Below are positions 47,197 to 54,804 of a stretch of 64,000 nucleotides of DNA, in pieces. Position numbers and translations under genes: made by a program. Within the stretch, counting starts at the first letter, position 1; each line of letters opens with the position of its first letter. The notes under the pieces were generated by a model. The model saw nothing but the letters and a program-made list of their open reading frames with translations. It was not told the DNA's origin and did not search any database. Origin of the DNA: Streptomyces canus (GTDB taxonomy: Bacteria > Actinomycetota > Actinomycetes > Streptomycetales > Streptomycetaceae); the NCBI RefSeq assembly GCF_030815415.1, contig NZ_JAUSWW010000001.1:8246001-8310000 (forward strand), read 5' to 3'.

Positions 47197-47883
47197 ATGG
47201 CCGCGCAGATCAACCCCAGCATTCTGTCCGCAGACTTCGCTCGCCTCGCGGACGAGGCGAAGGCGGTGGAGGGAGCCGACTGGCTCCACGTCGACGTCAT
47301 GGACAACCATTTCGTCCCGAACCTCACGCTCGGTGTGCCGGTCGTAGAGTCCCTCGCCCGGGCGACGGACACCCCGCTGGACTGCCATCTGATGATCGAG
47401 GCCCCCGATCGGTGGGCGCCTCAGTACGTAGAGGCGGGGGCCGGTTCCGTCACCTTCCACGTCGAGGCGGCCGCCGCTCCGGTCCGGCTCGCCCGGGAGA
47501 TCCGGGCCAAGGGCGCCCGTGCGTCCATGGCGCTCAGGCCCGCGACGCCCATCGAACCGTACGAGGATCTGCTCCCCGAGCTCGACATGCTCCTGATCAT
47601 GACGGTCGAGCCGGGCTTCGGGGGACAGGCGTTCCTCGACATCATGCTCCCCAAGATTCGCCGCACCCGCGAGTTGATCAGCAAGCACGGCCTCGAACTC
47701 TGGCTCCAGGTCGACGGCGGGGTCTCGGCCTCCACCATCGAGCGGTGCGCCGACGCCGGAGCCGATGTGTTCGTCGCCGGCTCGGCCGTGTACGGGGCGT
47801 CCGACCCGGCCGAGGCGGTGCGTGCATTGCGCACCCAAGCTGAGGGGGCGACCGCCAAGGCGAGCTGGGCATGCGGCCACTGA
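47197..47883 (+). CDS. rpe: Ribulose-phosphate 3-epimerase
   Basis: Interconverts ribulose 5-phosphate and xylulose 5-phosphate in the pentose phosphate pathway. 228 residues, TIM barrel. INPSILSADFARL, metal ligands in HVDVMDNHFVPNLTLG and CHLMIE, EPGFGGQAF and VDGGVSASTI are present. A sugar-responsive regulator follows on the same strand. Confidence 0.97.
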   Translation: MAAQINPSILSADFARLADEAKAVEGADWLHVDVMDNHFVPNLTLGVPVVESLARATDTPLDCHLMIEAPDRWAPQYVEAGAGSVTFHVEAAAAPVRLAREIRAKGARASMALRPATPIEPYEDLLPELDMLLIMTVEPGFGGQAFLDIMLPKIRRTRELISKHGLELWLQVDGGVSASTIERCADAGADVFVAGSAVYGASDPAEAVRALRTQAEGATAKASWACGH

Positions 47884-47985
47884 GCCACAGGAACGTGAAC
47901 GGCTCCCATCAGGGCTGATCAAGTCCGCCGGATCTGCAAGGATGAACGGCGAATCCAGAGTGTGAACAGCAGTGAGGAGATGGCC

Positions 47986-49005
47986 GTGTCGGGTATGTCG
48001 GCGGGCCGGTCAGCCATGCGGATGGGACCCGCTGAGCTGGTGCAGGCGGCGGCCATGGCCCGCCGCTTCTACCTCGAGGGCAAGTCCAAGATCCAGATCG
48101 CCGAGGAGTTCGGCGTGAGCCGCTTCAAGGTGGCCCGGGTTCTGGAGACCGCCCTCGAGCGGGATCTCGTACGCATCGAGATCCGTGTGCCTGCCGAACT
48201 GGACGCCGAGCGCTCGGACGCGCTGCGCGCCCGGTACGGACTGAGGCATGCCGTCGTGGTGGAGTCACCGGCCGAGGCGGAGGACTCGCCCGACCCCGAG
48301 AACCTCGGGGAGACGGCCGCCGACCTGCTCGGCGAACTCGTCAACGAGGGCGACGTCCTGGGCCTGGCCTGGGGCCGGTCCACCATTCACATGGCGGCGG
48401 CCCTCGACCGGCTGCCGCCGTGCACGGTGGTGCAACTGACGGGGGTGTACGACGCCGGGACCGCCGAGCGCGGTTCGGTGGAGGCGGTACGGCGGGCCGC
48501 GCAGGTCTCGGGCGGCGACGCCCACCCGATCTACGCCCCGATGCTGCTGCCGGACGCGGCCACCGCGGCGGCGCTGCGCAACCAGACGGGGATCGCCCGG
48601 GCCTTCGAGTACTTCGACAAGGTCACGGTCGCCTGTGTCTCCATCGGCTCCTGGGGGCCGGGTGTCTCCACGGTGTACGACATGCTCAGCGAAGAGGAGC
48701 GGGCGCACTACTCCACCCTCGGCGTCGCCGCGGAGACCTCCGCGCACCTCTTCGACGCCGACGGGCGCCGCGTGGGCCGGGACCTGGGCGAGCGGTGCAT
48801 CACGGTCAAGGCGGACCAGCTCCGCCGTATCCCCGAGGTCGTCGCGATCGCGGGCGGGGCGCGCAAGGCGATGGCCATCGACGCCGTGCTGCGGTCCGGG
48901 CTCGTCACCAGCCTGGTGACGGACACCTCGGCGGCGGACGTGCTGCTGACGGCAGGTCAGACGCCGAAGCCGGCGCTGAACCGATCTGACCCGGACGGCC
49001 CCTGA
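47986..49005 (+). CDS. SorC/DeoR-type sugar-binding transcriptional regulator
   Basis: About 339 residues from GTG 47986, which has GAGGAGA 5 bases upstream; a GTG at 47962 and an ATG at 47995 are alternatives. N-terminal helix-turn-helix (KSKIQIAEEFGVSRFKVARVLETA) and a SorC-type sugar-phosphate-binding domain (GDVLGLAWGRSTIHMAAAL, VVQLTGV, AVRRAAQ, VKADQLRRIPEVVAIAGGARK). The position after rpe suggests control of pentose metabolism; the effector is unknown. Confidence 0.93.
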   Translation: MSGMSAGRSAMRMGPAELVQAAAMARRFYLEGKSKIQIAEEFGVSRFKVARVLETALERDLVRIEIRVPAELDAERSDALRARYGLRHAVVVESPAEAEDSPDPENLGETAADLLGELVNEGDVLGLAWGRSTIHMAAALDRLPPCTVVQLTGVYDAGTAERGSVEAVRRAAQVSGGDAHPIYAPMLLPDAATAAALRNQTGIARAFEYFDKVTVACVSIGSWGPGVSTVYDMLSEEERAHYSTLGVAAETSAHLFDADGRRVGRDLGERCITVKADQLRRIPEVVAIAGGARKAMAIDAVLRSGLVTSLVTDTSAADVLLTAGQTPKPALNRSDPDGP

Positions 49006-49031
49006 CCGAAGGTCATGGCGCGTGAGCCGTA

Positions 49032-49117
49032 GGCGCGCGCCGGTGTCGACAGGTCGAGCGCGCGGAGGCCCGAAGGGCTGAGCACGGTCGGGCTGTCGAC
49101 ACCGGCTGGGGCGCGCC
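49032..49117 (+). other. Large two-part inverted repeat between the SorC regulator and the RNase gene
   Basis: CCGGTGTCGACAG (49040-49052) pairs perfectly with CTGTCGACACCGG (49093-49105). Outside it, GGCGCGC (49032-49038) pairs with GCGCGCC (49111-49117). The 40-base loop contains a small hairpin (GGCCCGAAGGGC-like). It starts 27 bases after the regulator stop and ends 39 bases before the RNase start. It may be a terminator or a structured leader. Confidence 0.65.
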
Positions 49118-49155
49118 GGAGGCGAACAAAGGAAAAGGCGTGCGGCCGTGGCAGC

Positions 49156-49548
49156 GTGGACAGCATGCTGCTGCGGTTCGTCCCCCGGGTGCTGGCCTGT
49201 CTTCTCGTCGTCCTGCTGACGGGGTGCACGTCGAGTGAGGCCGGTGAGGCCACTCCGTCCTGGGCCGAGGGCATGGCCACCGTCCAGGAGTCACGGCTGC
49301 CCGCCCAGGCCCGCCGGACGCTCGCTCTCATCGACGCCGGTGGCCCCTTCCCGTACGAGAAGGACGGCAGTGTCTTCGGGAACTTCGAGCGGCGGCTGCC
49401 CGCCCACACGCGCGGTTACTACCACGAATACACCGTCCCCACGCCGGGCTCGCGCGATCGCGGGGCCCGGCGCATTGTCACCGGGCAGGACGACGAGATC
49501 TACTACACCGATGATCACTACGACTCGTTCAGGGCGGTACTGAGATGA
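49156..49548 (+). CDS. Lipoprotein guanyl-specific ribonuclease (RNase Sa/barnase family)
   Basis: 130 residues from GTG 49156; ATG 49165 is an alternative. The N-terminus is a lipoprotein signal with lipobox LLTGC (Cys 24), predicting a membrane-anchored, extracytoplasmic enzyme. The catalytic domain closely follows RNase Sa: LPAQARRTLALIDAGGPFPY, GYYHEYTV with catalytic Glu 91, Arg 102 and Arg 106, and His 121 in TDDHYDSF. All catalytic residues are intact. The disulfide cysteines of RNase Sa are missing. It overlaps the barstar gene by 4 bases. Confidence 0.9.
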   Translation: MDSMLLRFVPRVLACLLVVLLTGCTSSEAGEATPSWAEGMATVQESRLPAQARRTLALIDAGGPFPYEKDGSVFGNFERRLPAHTRGYYHEYTVPTPGSRDRGARRIVTGQDDEIYYTDDHYDSFRAVLR

Positions 49549-49844
49549 CGGCGGTCGTGGCCACACTGGACCTCGACGGGGTCACGGACAAGGCGAGCCT
49601 GATGGAACGCTGTGCCCGGGACCTGCGGCTGCCGGACTACTTCGGGCGCAACTGGGACGCGCTGGCCGACGTCCTCTCCGACCCGGAACTGTGGCCCGAG
49701 GACACCGTCGGGGACAGAATCGTCGTCGTACGCAACTGGGAGCGGTACGCCGAGGCGCGGCCGGACGAGTGGGCGACCGCCCGTGAGGTGTTCGCGCAGG
49801 CGTCCGCGCTCACCGTGACGCTCGCGCTCGGAGGATCCTCCTAA
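49545..49844 (+). CDS. Barstar family ribonuclease inhibitor
   Basis: 99 residues, small and acidic. LDGVTDKASLMERC and the barstar signature LPDYFGRNWDALADVLSD match the helix that plugs barnase active sites, with Tyr, Trp and Asp in the expected places. No signal peptide is seen, so it stays in the cytoplasm. ATG 49545 overlaps the RNase stop, ensuring coupled synthesis. It would neutralise RNase that has not yet been exported. Confidence 0.92.
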   Translation: MTAVVATLDLDGVTDKASLMERCARDLRLPDYFGRNWDALADVLSDPELWPEDTVGDRIVVVRNWERYAEARPDEWATAREVFAQASALTVTLALGGSS

Positions 49845-49975
49845 CGCGCCTCTGACCAGCCTGGATGATCTGCCCGGGCATCGCATTCCGGTGGACATGG
49901 GACAATGAAGTACGTGCTCTTCCCCCTGGCTGTCCTGTCCGGGGGCCACCTCTGATCGACTGGGATGTGCAGCAC

Positions 49976-51415
49976 GTGCGTTTCCTCAATGGCATCCAGC
50001 CCGCGTACGACCTGACGTACGACGACGTCTTCATGGTCCCGAGCCGCAGCGCGGTCGGCTCGCGTCAGGGTGTGGACCTCAGCGCCCCCGACGGCACGGG
50101 CACCACGATCCCGCTGGTCGTCGCCAACATGACCGCCATCGCCGGGCGCCGGATGGCCGAGACGATGGCCCGGCGCGGTGGCCTGGTGGTCATTCCGCAG
50201 GACATCCCGATCGAGGTCGTCACCGAGGTCGTCGCCTGGGTGAAGAGCCGCCACCACGTCCTGGACACCCCGATCGTGCTGGCCCCGCACCAGACCGCCG
50301 CCGACGCGCTGGCCCTGCTGCCCAAGCGGGCGCACAACGCCGGTGTGGTCGTCGACGAGGACGGTCGGCCCGTCGGTGTCGTCACCGACCGCGACCTGAC
50401 CGGCGTCGACCGCTTCACGCAGCTCGAGGTCGTCATGTCCAAGGACCTGCTGCTGATCGACGCGGACATCGACCCGCGCGAGGCCTTCAACCGGCTCGAC
50501 GCCGCCAACCGCCGTTACGCCCCCGCCGTGGACAAGGAAGGCCGGCTCGCCGGCATCCTCACCCGCAAGGGCGCCCTGCGCGCCACGCTGTACACGCCGG
50601 CCGTGGATGCGAACGGCAGGCTGCGCATCGCGGCCGCCGTCGGTATCAACGGCGATGTCGCGGGCAAGGCCAAGCAGCTGCTCGACGCGGGCGTGGACAC
50701 GCTCGTCATCGACACGGCGCACGGCCACCAGGAGTCGATGATCAGCGCGATCAAGGTCGTGCGGGCGCTCGACCCGCAGGTGCCGATCGTCGCCGGCAAC
50801 ATCGTGGCCGCCGAGGGTGTGCGGGATCTGATCGAGGCCGGTGCCGACATCATCAAGGTCGGTGTGGGTCCCGGTGCCATGTGCACCACCCGCATGATGA
50901 CCGGTGTGGGCCGGCCGCAGTTCTCGGCCGTGCTGGAGTGCGCCGCCGAGGCGAAGAAGTACGGCAAGCACGTCTGGGCCGACGGCGGTGTCCGGCACCC
51001 GCGTGACGTCGCCATGGCGCTGGCGGCCGGTGCGTCCAACGTCATGGTCGGCTCGTGGTTCGCGGGCACGTACGAGTCCCCGGGCGACCTCCAGCAGGAC
51101 GCCGACGGGCGGCTCTACAAGGAGTCGTTCGGCATGGCGTCCGCGCGGGCCGTGGCCAACCGTACGTCCGACGAGTCGTCGTACGACCGGGCCCGCAAGG
51201 CGCTGTTCGAGGAGGGCATCTCCACCTCCCGGATGTTCCTCGACCCGACCCGGCCCGGTGTCGAGGACCTGATCGACTCGATCATCGCGGGCCTCCGCTC
51301 CTCCTGCACCTACGCCGGTGCGGGCTCCCTGGAGGAGTTCGCGGAGAAGGCGGTCGTGGGCATCCAGAGCGCGGCCGGCTACGCGGAGGGCAAGCCGCTG
51401 CACGCCAGCTGGTAG
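49976..51415 (+). CDS. guaB1: GuaB1-family IMP dehydrogenase-related protein (possible GMP reductase)
   Basis: 479 residues from GTG 49976, giving the conserved start RFLNGIQPAYDLTYDDVFMVPS. The TIM-barrel core is interrupted by two CBS domains at about 95-215 (AGVVVDEDGRPVGVVTDRDL, APAVDKEGRLAGILTRKGA). The catalytic loop is GVGPGAMCTTRMMTGVG with the essential Cys, plus IDTAHGHQ and WADGGVRHPRDV. The GuaB1 subgroup of actinobacteria, as in mycobacteria, has been reported to act as GMP reductase with CBS regulation. A true guaB is presumably elsewhere. Confidence 0.88.
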   Translation: MRFLNGIQPAYDLTYDDVFMVPSRSAVGSRQGVDLSAPDGTGTTIPLVVANMTAIAGRRMAETMARRGGLVVIPQDIPIEVVTEVVAWVKSRHHVLDTPIVLAPHQTAADALALLPKRAHNAGVVVDEDGRPVGVVTDRDLTGVDRFTQLEVVMSKDLLLIDADIDPREAFNRLDAANRRYAPAVDKEGRLAGILTRKGALRATLYTPAVDANGRLRIAAAVGINGDVAGKAKQLLDAGVDTLVIDTAHGHQESMISAIKVVRALDPQVPIVAGNIVAAEGVRDLIEAGADIIKVGVGPGAMCTTRMMTGVGRPQFSAVLECAAEAKKYGKHVWADGGVRHPRDVAMALAAGASNVMVGSWFAGTYESPGDLQQDADGRLYKESFGMASARAVANRTSDESSYDRARKALFEEGISTSRMFLDPTRPGVEDLIDSIIAGLRSSCTYAGAGSLEEFAEKAVVGIQSAAGYAEGKPLHASW

Positions 51416-51449
51416 CTCCGCGGGGCGATGCTCGTCGCGGGTGCCGGGC

Positions 51450-51525
51450 GTGGGTCCGTTGTGGCGGGTCGCGCCCGCGCGGCGGAGCCGCATAGTCAAC
51501 ACAGCCCGCGTCCCTTCGGGGGCGC
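51450..51525 (+). repeat. Dispersed intergenic repeat, copy 3
   Basis: Shares GGGTCCGTTGTGG with copy 2. It then carries GTCGCGCCC, CGCGG, GGAGCCGCATA and ACAGCCC in the same order as copy 4 at 53681-53760. It lies after the guaB1 stop, before a CGTTC/GAACG dyad. Confidence 0.75.
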
Positions 51526-51556
51526 GGCCGGCCGCCCTGCAACGAATGCGCGCCCT

Positions 51557-51600
51557 CGTTCGATGAACGCAAGGATCTTGCGTGTATGCGCAAGATTGCA
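51557..51600 (+). promoter_or_regulatory. Candidate Lrp/AsnC operator upstream of the permease
   Basis: CGTTCGATGAACG (51557-51569) and CGCAAGGATCTTGCG (51568-51582) are perfect dyads with 3-base centres. A third site, CGCAAGATTGCAG (51589-51601), starts 21 bases after the second, two helical turns. The 326-base gap 51416-51741 holds this and repeat copy 3. An Lrp/AsnC regulator gene follows the permease. Confidence 0.55.
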
Positions 51601-51741
51601 GCATTACGAGTGCTATGGCCCTGCTCGTAGGGTCATGCGCTGTACGCGGCGTGGCGGGGACCCCGCTCGGTGGGTTCCTGTTCGCGCAGGTGCGCCGCCG
51701 GTCCCCGCCGCGCCGAGAGGCAGCGACGAAGGAGTCAGCGC

Positions 51742-53199
51742 GTGCTCGACCAAGGCGCACCCCCGCAACAGCGCACATCACGGTCCCCGGGAGTCGGTGC
51801 GCGTCTTGTGCGGCGCAAGCCGGTGGAACGCCTGGTCGCCGAGGGCGGCCAGGGGGAGGGCGGCAGTCTGCGGCGCTCCCTCGGGCTCTGGCAGCTGACC
51901 ATGATCAGCATCGGTGCCACGCTCGGCACCGGCATCTTCGTCGTCCTCGGCGAGGCCGTGCCCAAGGCCGGTCCGGCCGTCACCCTGTCCTTCGTGATCG
52001 CGGGCCTGACGGCACTGTTCTCGGCCCTGTCCTACGCCGAACTCGCGGGCACGATCCCGGTCGCCGGGTCCTCGTACTCGTATGCGTACGCGACGATGGG
52101 CGAGCTGGTCGCCTGGGTCTGCGGCTGGTGTCTGATCCTGGAGTACGGCGTCTCGGTCGCGGCCGTCGCCGTCGGCTGGGGCGAGTACCTCAACGAACTG
52201 CTCGACGGGACCATCGGCGTCACCATCCCGGACGCCCTGTCCGCCCCGCCCGGCGACGGCGGCATCTTCAACCTGCCCGCGCTGATCGTCGTCCTCCTGG
52301 CCATGGCCTTCCTGCTCGGCGGCGCGAAGGACTCCGCGCGGGCCAACACCGTCATGGTCGTCGTGAAGATCGCCGCGCTGGTGCTGTTCTGCGCCATCGG
52401 AGTCCAGGGCTTCCGCTCCGGCAACTACGAGAACTTCATGCCGCTCGGCATGGCGGGTGTGAGCGCGGCCGGGGCGACGCTGTTCTTCTCGTACATCGGC
52501 TTCGACGCCGCCTCCACCGCCGGTGAGGAGGCCAAGAACGCGCAGCGTGACCTGCCGCGCGCGATCATGCTGTCACTGGTCATCGTGACGGCCCTCTACG
52601 TCCTCGTCGCGGCCGTCGCCGTCGGCGCGAAGCCCTGGGAGCGCTTCGGTGACTCGGAGGCGGCGCTGGCCCAGATCATGCGCGAGGTGACCGGACAGAC
52701 CTTCTGGGGGACCCTGCTGGCCGCCTGCGCCGTCATCGCCATCGCGAGCGTCGTGCTGACCGTGCTCTACGGCCAGACGCGCATCCTCTTCGCGATGTCC
52801 CGGGACGGGCTCGTGCCGAAGGTGTTCTCGCGCGTGCATCCCAAGACCGGCGCGCCCCGTGCCAACACGGTCATCGTGTCCCTGTTCTGCGGTGTCCTCG
52901 CCGCCGCCATCCCGCTGGGCCAGCTCGCCGACGCCACCAGCATCGGCACGCTCTTCGCCTTCGCGCTGGTCAACATCGCCGTCGTGCTGCTGCGCCGGAC
53001 CCGTCCGGACATGCCGCGCACTTTCCGGGTGCCGCTGTCCCCGGTGCTGCCCGCGCTGGGGCTCGGATTCTGTCTGTGGATGATGGGCAGCCTGTCCGCC
53101 GTCACCTGGGTGGTCTTCGGGGTCTGGATGGCCGCCGGGCTCGTGTTCTACTTCGTATACGGCTATCGCCGCTCCCGACTCGCAACACCTGAGAGCTGA
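51742..53199 (+). CDS. APC-family amino-acid permease
   Basis: 485 residues, about 12 membrane helices. GTG 51742 has AAGGAG 7 bases upstream; the open frame extends further but without a ribosome site. The cationic amino-acid transporter pattern is seen: ISIGATLGTGIFVVLGE in TM1, SYAELAGTIPVAGSSYSYAYATMGEL, FFSYIGFDAASTAGEEAKNAQRDLPRAI, and GQTRILFAMSRDGLVP. The substrate is probably an amino acid, perhaps cationic, by similarity to the CAT subgroup. The Lrp/AsnC gene begins 10 bases after the stop. Confidence 0.92.
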   Translation: MLDQGAPPQQRTSRSPGVGARLVRRKPVERLVAEGGQGEGGSLRRSLGLWQLTMISIGATLGTGIFVVLGEAVPKAGPAVTLSFVIAGLTALFSALSYAELAGTIPVAGSSYSYAYATMGELVAWVCGWCLILEYGVSVAAVAVGWGEYLNELLDGTIGVTIPDALSAPPGDGGIFNLPALIVVLLAMAFLLGGAKDSARANTVMVVVKIAALVLFCAIGVQGFRSGNYENFMPLGMAGVSAAGATLFFSYIGFDAASTAGEEAKNAQRDLPRAIMLSLVIVTALYVLVAAVAVGAKPWERFGDSEAALAQIMREVTGQTFWGTLLAACAVIAIASVVLTVLYGQTRILFAMSRDGLVPKVFSRVHPKTGAPRANTVIVSLFCGVLAAAIPLGQLADATSIGTLFAFALVNIAVVLLRRTRPDMPRTFRVPLSPVLPALGLGFCLWMMGSLSAVTWVVFGVWMAAGLVFYFVYGYRRSRLATPES

Positions 53200-53209
53200 T
53201 CCGCCCACC

Positions 53210-53662
53210 GTGCTCAACGATCTCGACGAACGCATCGTCCACGCCCTCGCCGAGGACGCCCGCCGCTCCTACGCGGACATCGGGCAGATCGTCGGCCTCT
53301 CCGCGCCCGCCGTGAAACGGCGTGTGGACCGGCTCCGCGCCACCGGAGCGATCACCGGCTTCACCGTACGGGTCGACCCGTCGGCCCTCGGCTGGGAGAC
53401 CGAGGGGTTCGTCGAGATCTACTGCCGGCACAACACCTCGCCGGACACCATCCGGCGGGGCCTGGAGCGCTACCAGGAGGTCGTCGCCGCGTCCACCGTC
53501 ACCGGGGACGCGGACGCGGTCGTCCAGGTCTTCGCCTCCGACATGCGGCACTTCGAACGGGTCCTGGAGCGAATCGCGGGGGAGCCGTTCGTGGAGCGCA
53601 CCAAGTCGGTGCTGGTGCTGTCGCCGCTGCTGCGGAGGTTCTCCTCGGGGGCGCCCGGGTGA
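53210..53662 (+). CDS. Lrp/AsnC family transcriptional regulator
   Basis: 150 residues from GTG 53210. N-terminal winged HTH: LDERIVHALAEDARRSYADIGQIVGLSAPAVKRRVDRL. C-terminal RAM amino-acid-binding domain: GFTVRVDPSALGWETEGFVEIYC and TVTGDADAVVQVFASDM. The gene is 10 bases after the permease, which it probably regulates in response to an amino acid through the dyads at 51557-51600. Confidence 0.94.
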   Translation: MLNDLDERIVHALAEDARRSYADIGQIVGLSAPAVKRRVDRLRATGAITGFTVRVDPSALGWETEGFVEIYCRHNTSPDTIRRGLERYQEVVAASTVTGDADAVVQVFASDMRHFERVLERIAGEPFVERTKSVLVLSPLLRRFSSGAPG

Positions 53663-53680
53663 GGGTGGTGCGGTCGTGGG

Positions 53681-53760
53681 GCGGGTGCGGATGCGTCGGG
53701 GCTTGTCGCGCCCACGCGGTGGAGCCGCATATCGATACAGCCCCGCGCCCCTGAAGGCAC
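53681..53760 (+). repeat. Dispersed intergenic repeat, copy 4
   Basis: GCGGGTGCGGATGCG leader, then GTCGCGCCC, CGCGG, GGAGCCGCATA and ACAGCCCCGCGCCCCT, aligning with copy 3 in the middle and copies 1-2 at the right end. It sits between the convergent asnC-type and gntR-type genes, where it may also act as a terminator. Confidence 0.78.
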
Positions 53761-53805
53761 GTCACCTGGTCCCACCTCAGGGGCAACGGCCCGCATCCCC
53801 GAGCT

Positions 53806-54546
53806 CTACTCCGCCGTCTTCCGGGCCAGCGCGTTGTTGTCCATCGAGTTGTGCACGCTGAAGCTCACCGCGTCCGAGCGGTAGCGGTCGTCCGACCACT
53901 CCACCGGGCGCCCTTCGCGGGTCGTCGTCACCCGGCGTACGCGCAGCAGCGGACTGGTGCGGCGCACGAGCAGCAGCTCCGCGTCCTGCGCGCCCGCCGC
54001 GACCGCGTCGATGACGTGCTCGCCGTACGCGAAGACCAACCCCGTGTCGTCGTACAGGCGTTGCGTCACCGACGGACAGTCCGGCTCGATGGGCTCGACG
54101 GCGGGGGAGATCCAGTCGGCGTACACGGTCCGCTCCAGCAACACCGGTTCGCCGTCCAGGCCGCGCACCCGCAGGACGTGCAACACCTGCGTGCCGGCAC
54201 GTAGTTGGAGACGTATCGCGTCCTCCTGGGTCGCCGGCCGGTACTCCTGTGCGACCACCCGCCCCGTCGCCTGGCGGCCCATCGCCCGCGCCCACTGCGC
54301 GAAGCTGCGCAGTTCGGCGAAACTCTGGCTGCGACGGCTGGCGAGGACCACGCGCCGGGCGCCCTGGCGCGAGCCGATGAGGCCCTCGGCGGTCAGGGCG
54401 GCGACCGCCTGGCGGACCGTGCCGCGCGAGACGTCGTACTGGGCCGCGAGGTCCGTCTCGGCGGGGAGCCGACTGCCGACTGTGTACTCCTCGCGGTCGA
54501 TCGCCCGGCGCAGTGCGTCGGCGATCTCCTCGTGTCGCGCCGGCAT
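53806..54546 (-). CDS. GntR/HutC-type transcriptional regulator with UTRA domain
   Basis: 246 residues. N-terminal GntR winged helix (EEIADALRRAIDREEYTVGSRLPAETDLAAQYDVSRGTVRQAVAAL) and C-terminal UTRA effector domain (ending FSVHNSMDNNALARK). It is divergent from the ABC importer operon starting at 54805, and is probably its local repressor. A perfect 12-bp palindrome GCTGTGCACAGC (54567-54578) lies 20 bases upstream of its start. In phosphonate systems related HutC-type regulators sense phospho-compounds; the ligand here is unknown. Confidence 0.94.
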   Translation of the reverse strand: MPARHEEIADALRRAIDREEYTVGSRLPAETDLAAQYDVSRGTVRQAVAALTAEGLIGSRQGARRVVLASRRSQSFAELRSFAQWARAMGRQATGRVVAQEYRPATQEDAIRLQLRAGTQVLHVLRVRGLDGEPVLLERTVYADWISPAVEPIEPDCPSVTQRLYDDTGLVFAYGEHVIDAVAAGAQDAELLLVRRTSPLLRVRRVTTTREGRPVEWSDDRYRSDAVSFSVHNSMDNNALARKTAE

Positions 54547-54698
54547 GCTTCCCCTCCGAGTCGACTGCTGTGCACAGCGTGACCAGCCTAGACGACATCC
54601 GGTGGGGATCCGAGGGGCGCGTGATCGTCAGGGAACACAGGGGTCACTGTTTCGCCAGTGTTTACGGAATCGATACCGCCAGCAGCCTTACTGAGGCC

Positions 54699-54730
54699 AA
54701 CTTGTTCAGACAAGTTATCTGACACAAGTT
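54699..54730 (+). promoter_or_regulatory. Candidate GntR operator upstream of the ABC importer
   Basis: AACTTGTTCAGACAAGTT (54699-54716) is a perfect 7-bp inverted repeat with a 4-base spacer. A third half-site, ACAAGTT (54724-54730), follows 14 bases after the second. It is AT-rich compared with its surroundings and lies 75-106 bases before the first importer gene. Confidence 0.6.
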
Positions 54731-54804
54731 CTCTCGCTCCTTCGCTGCTTTGCCTTCTTCTCTCCGTTCGACTCCTGCACCCTCGCGCGTCCCCTGGAGA
54801 AGCC

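Noticed and set aside
44861..47347. 828-codon plus-strand frame opposite the MMPL gene
   Set aside because: Gly/Ala/Asp/Arg-rich shadow. The minus strand encodes a clear transporter with Asp-Tyr motifs.
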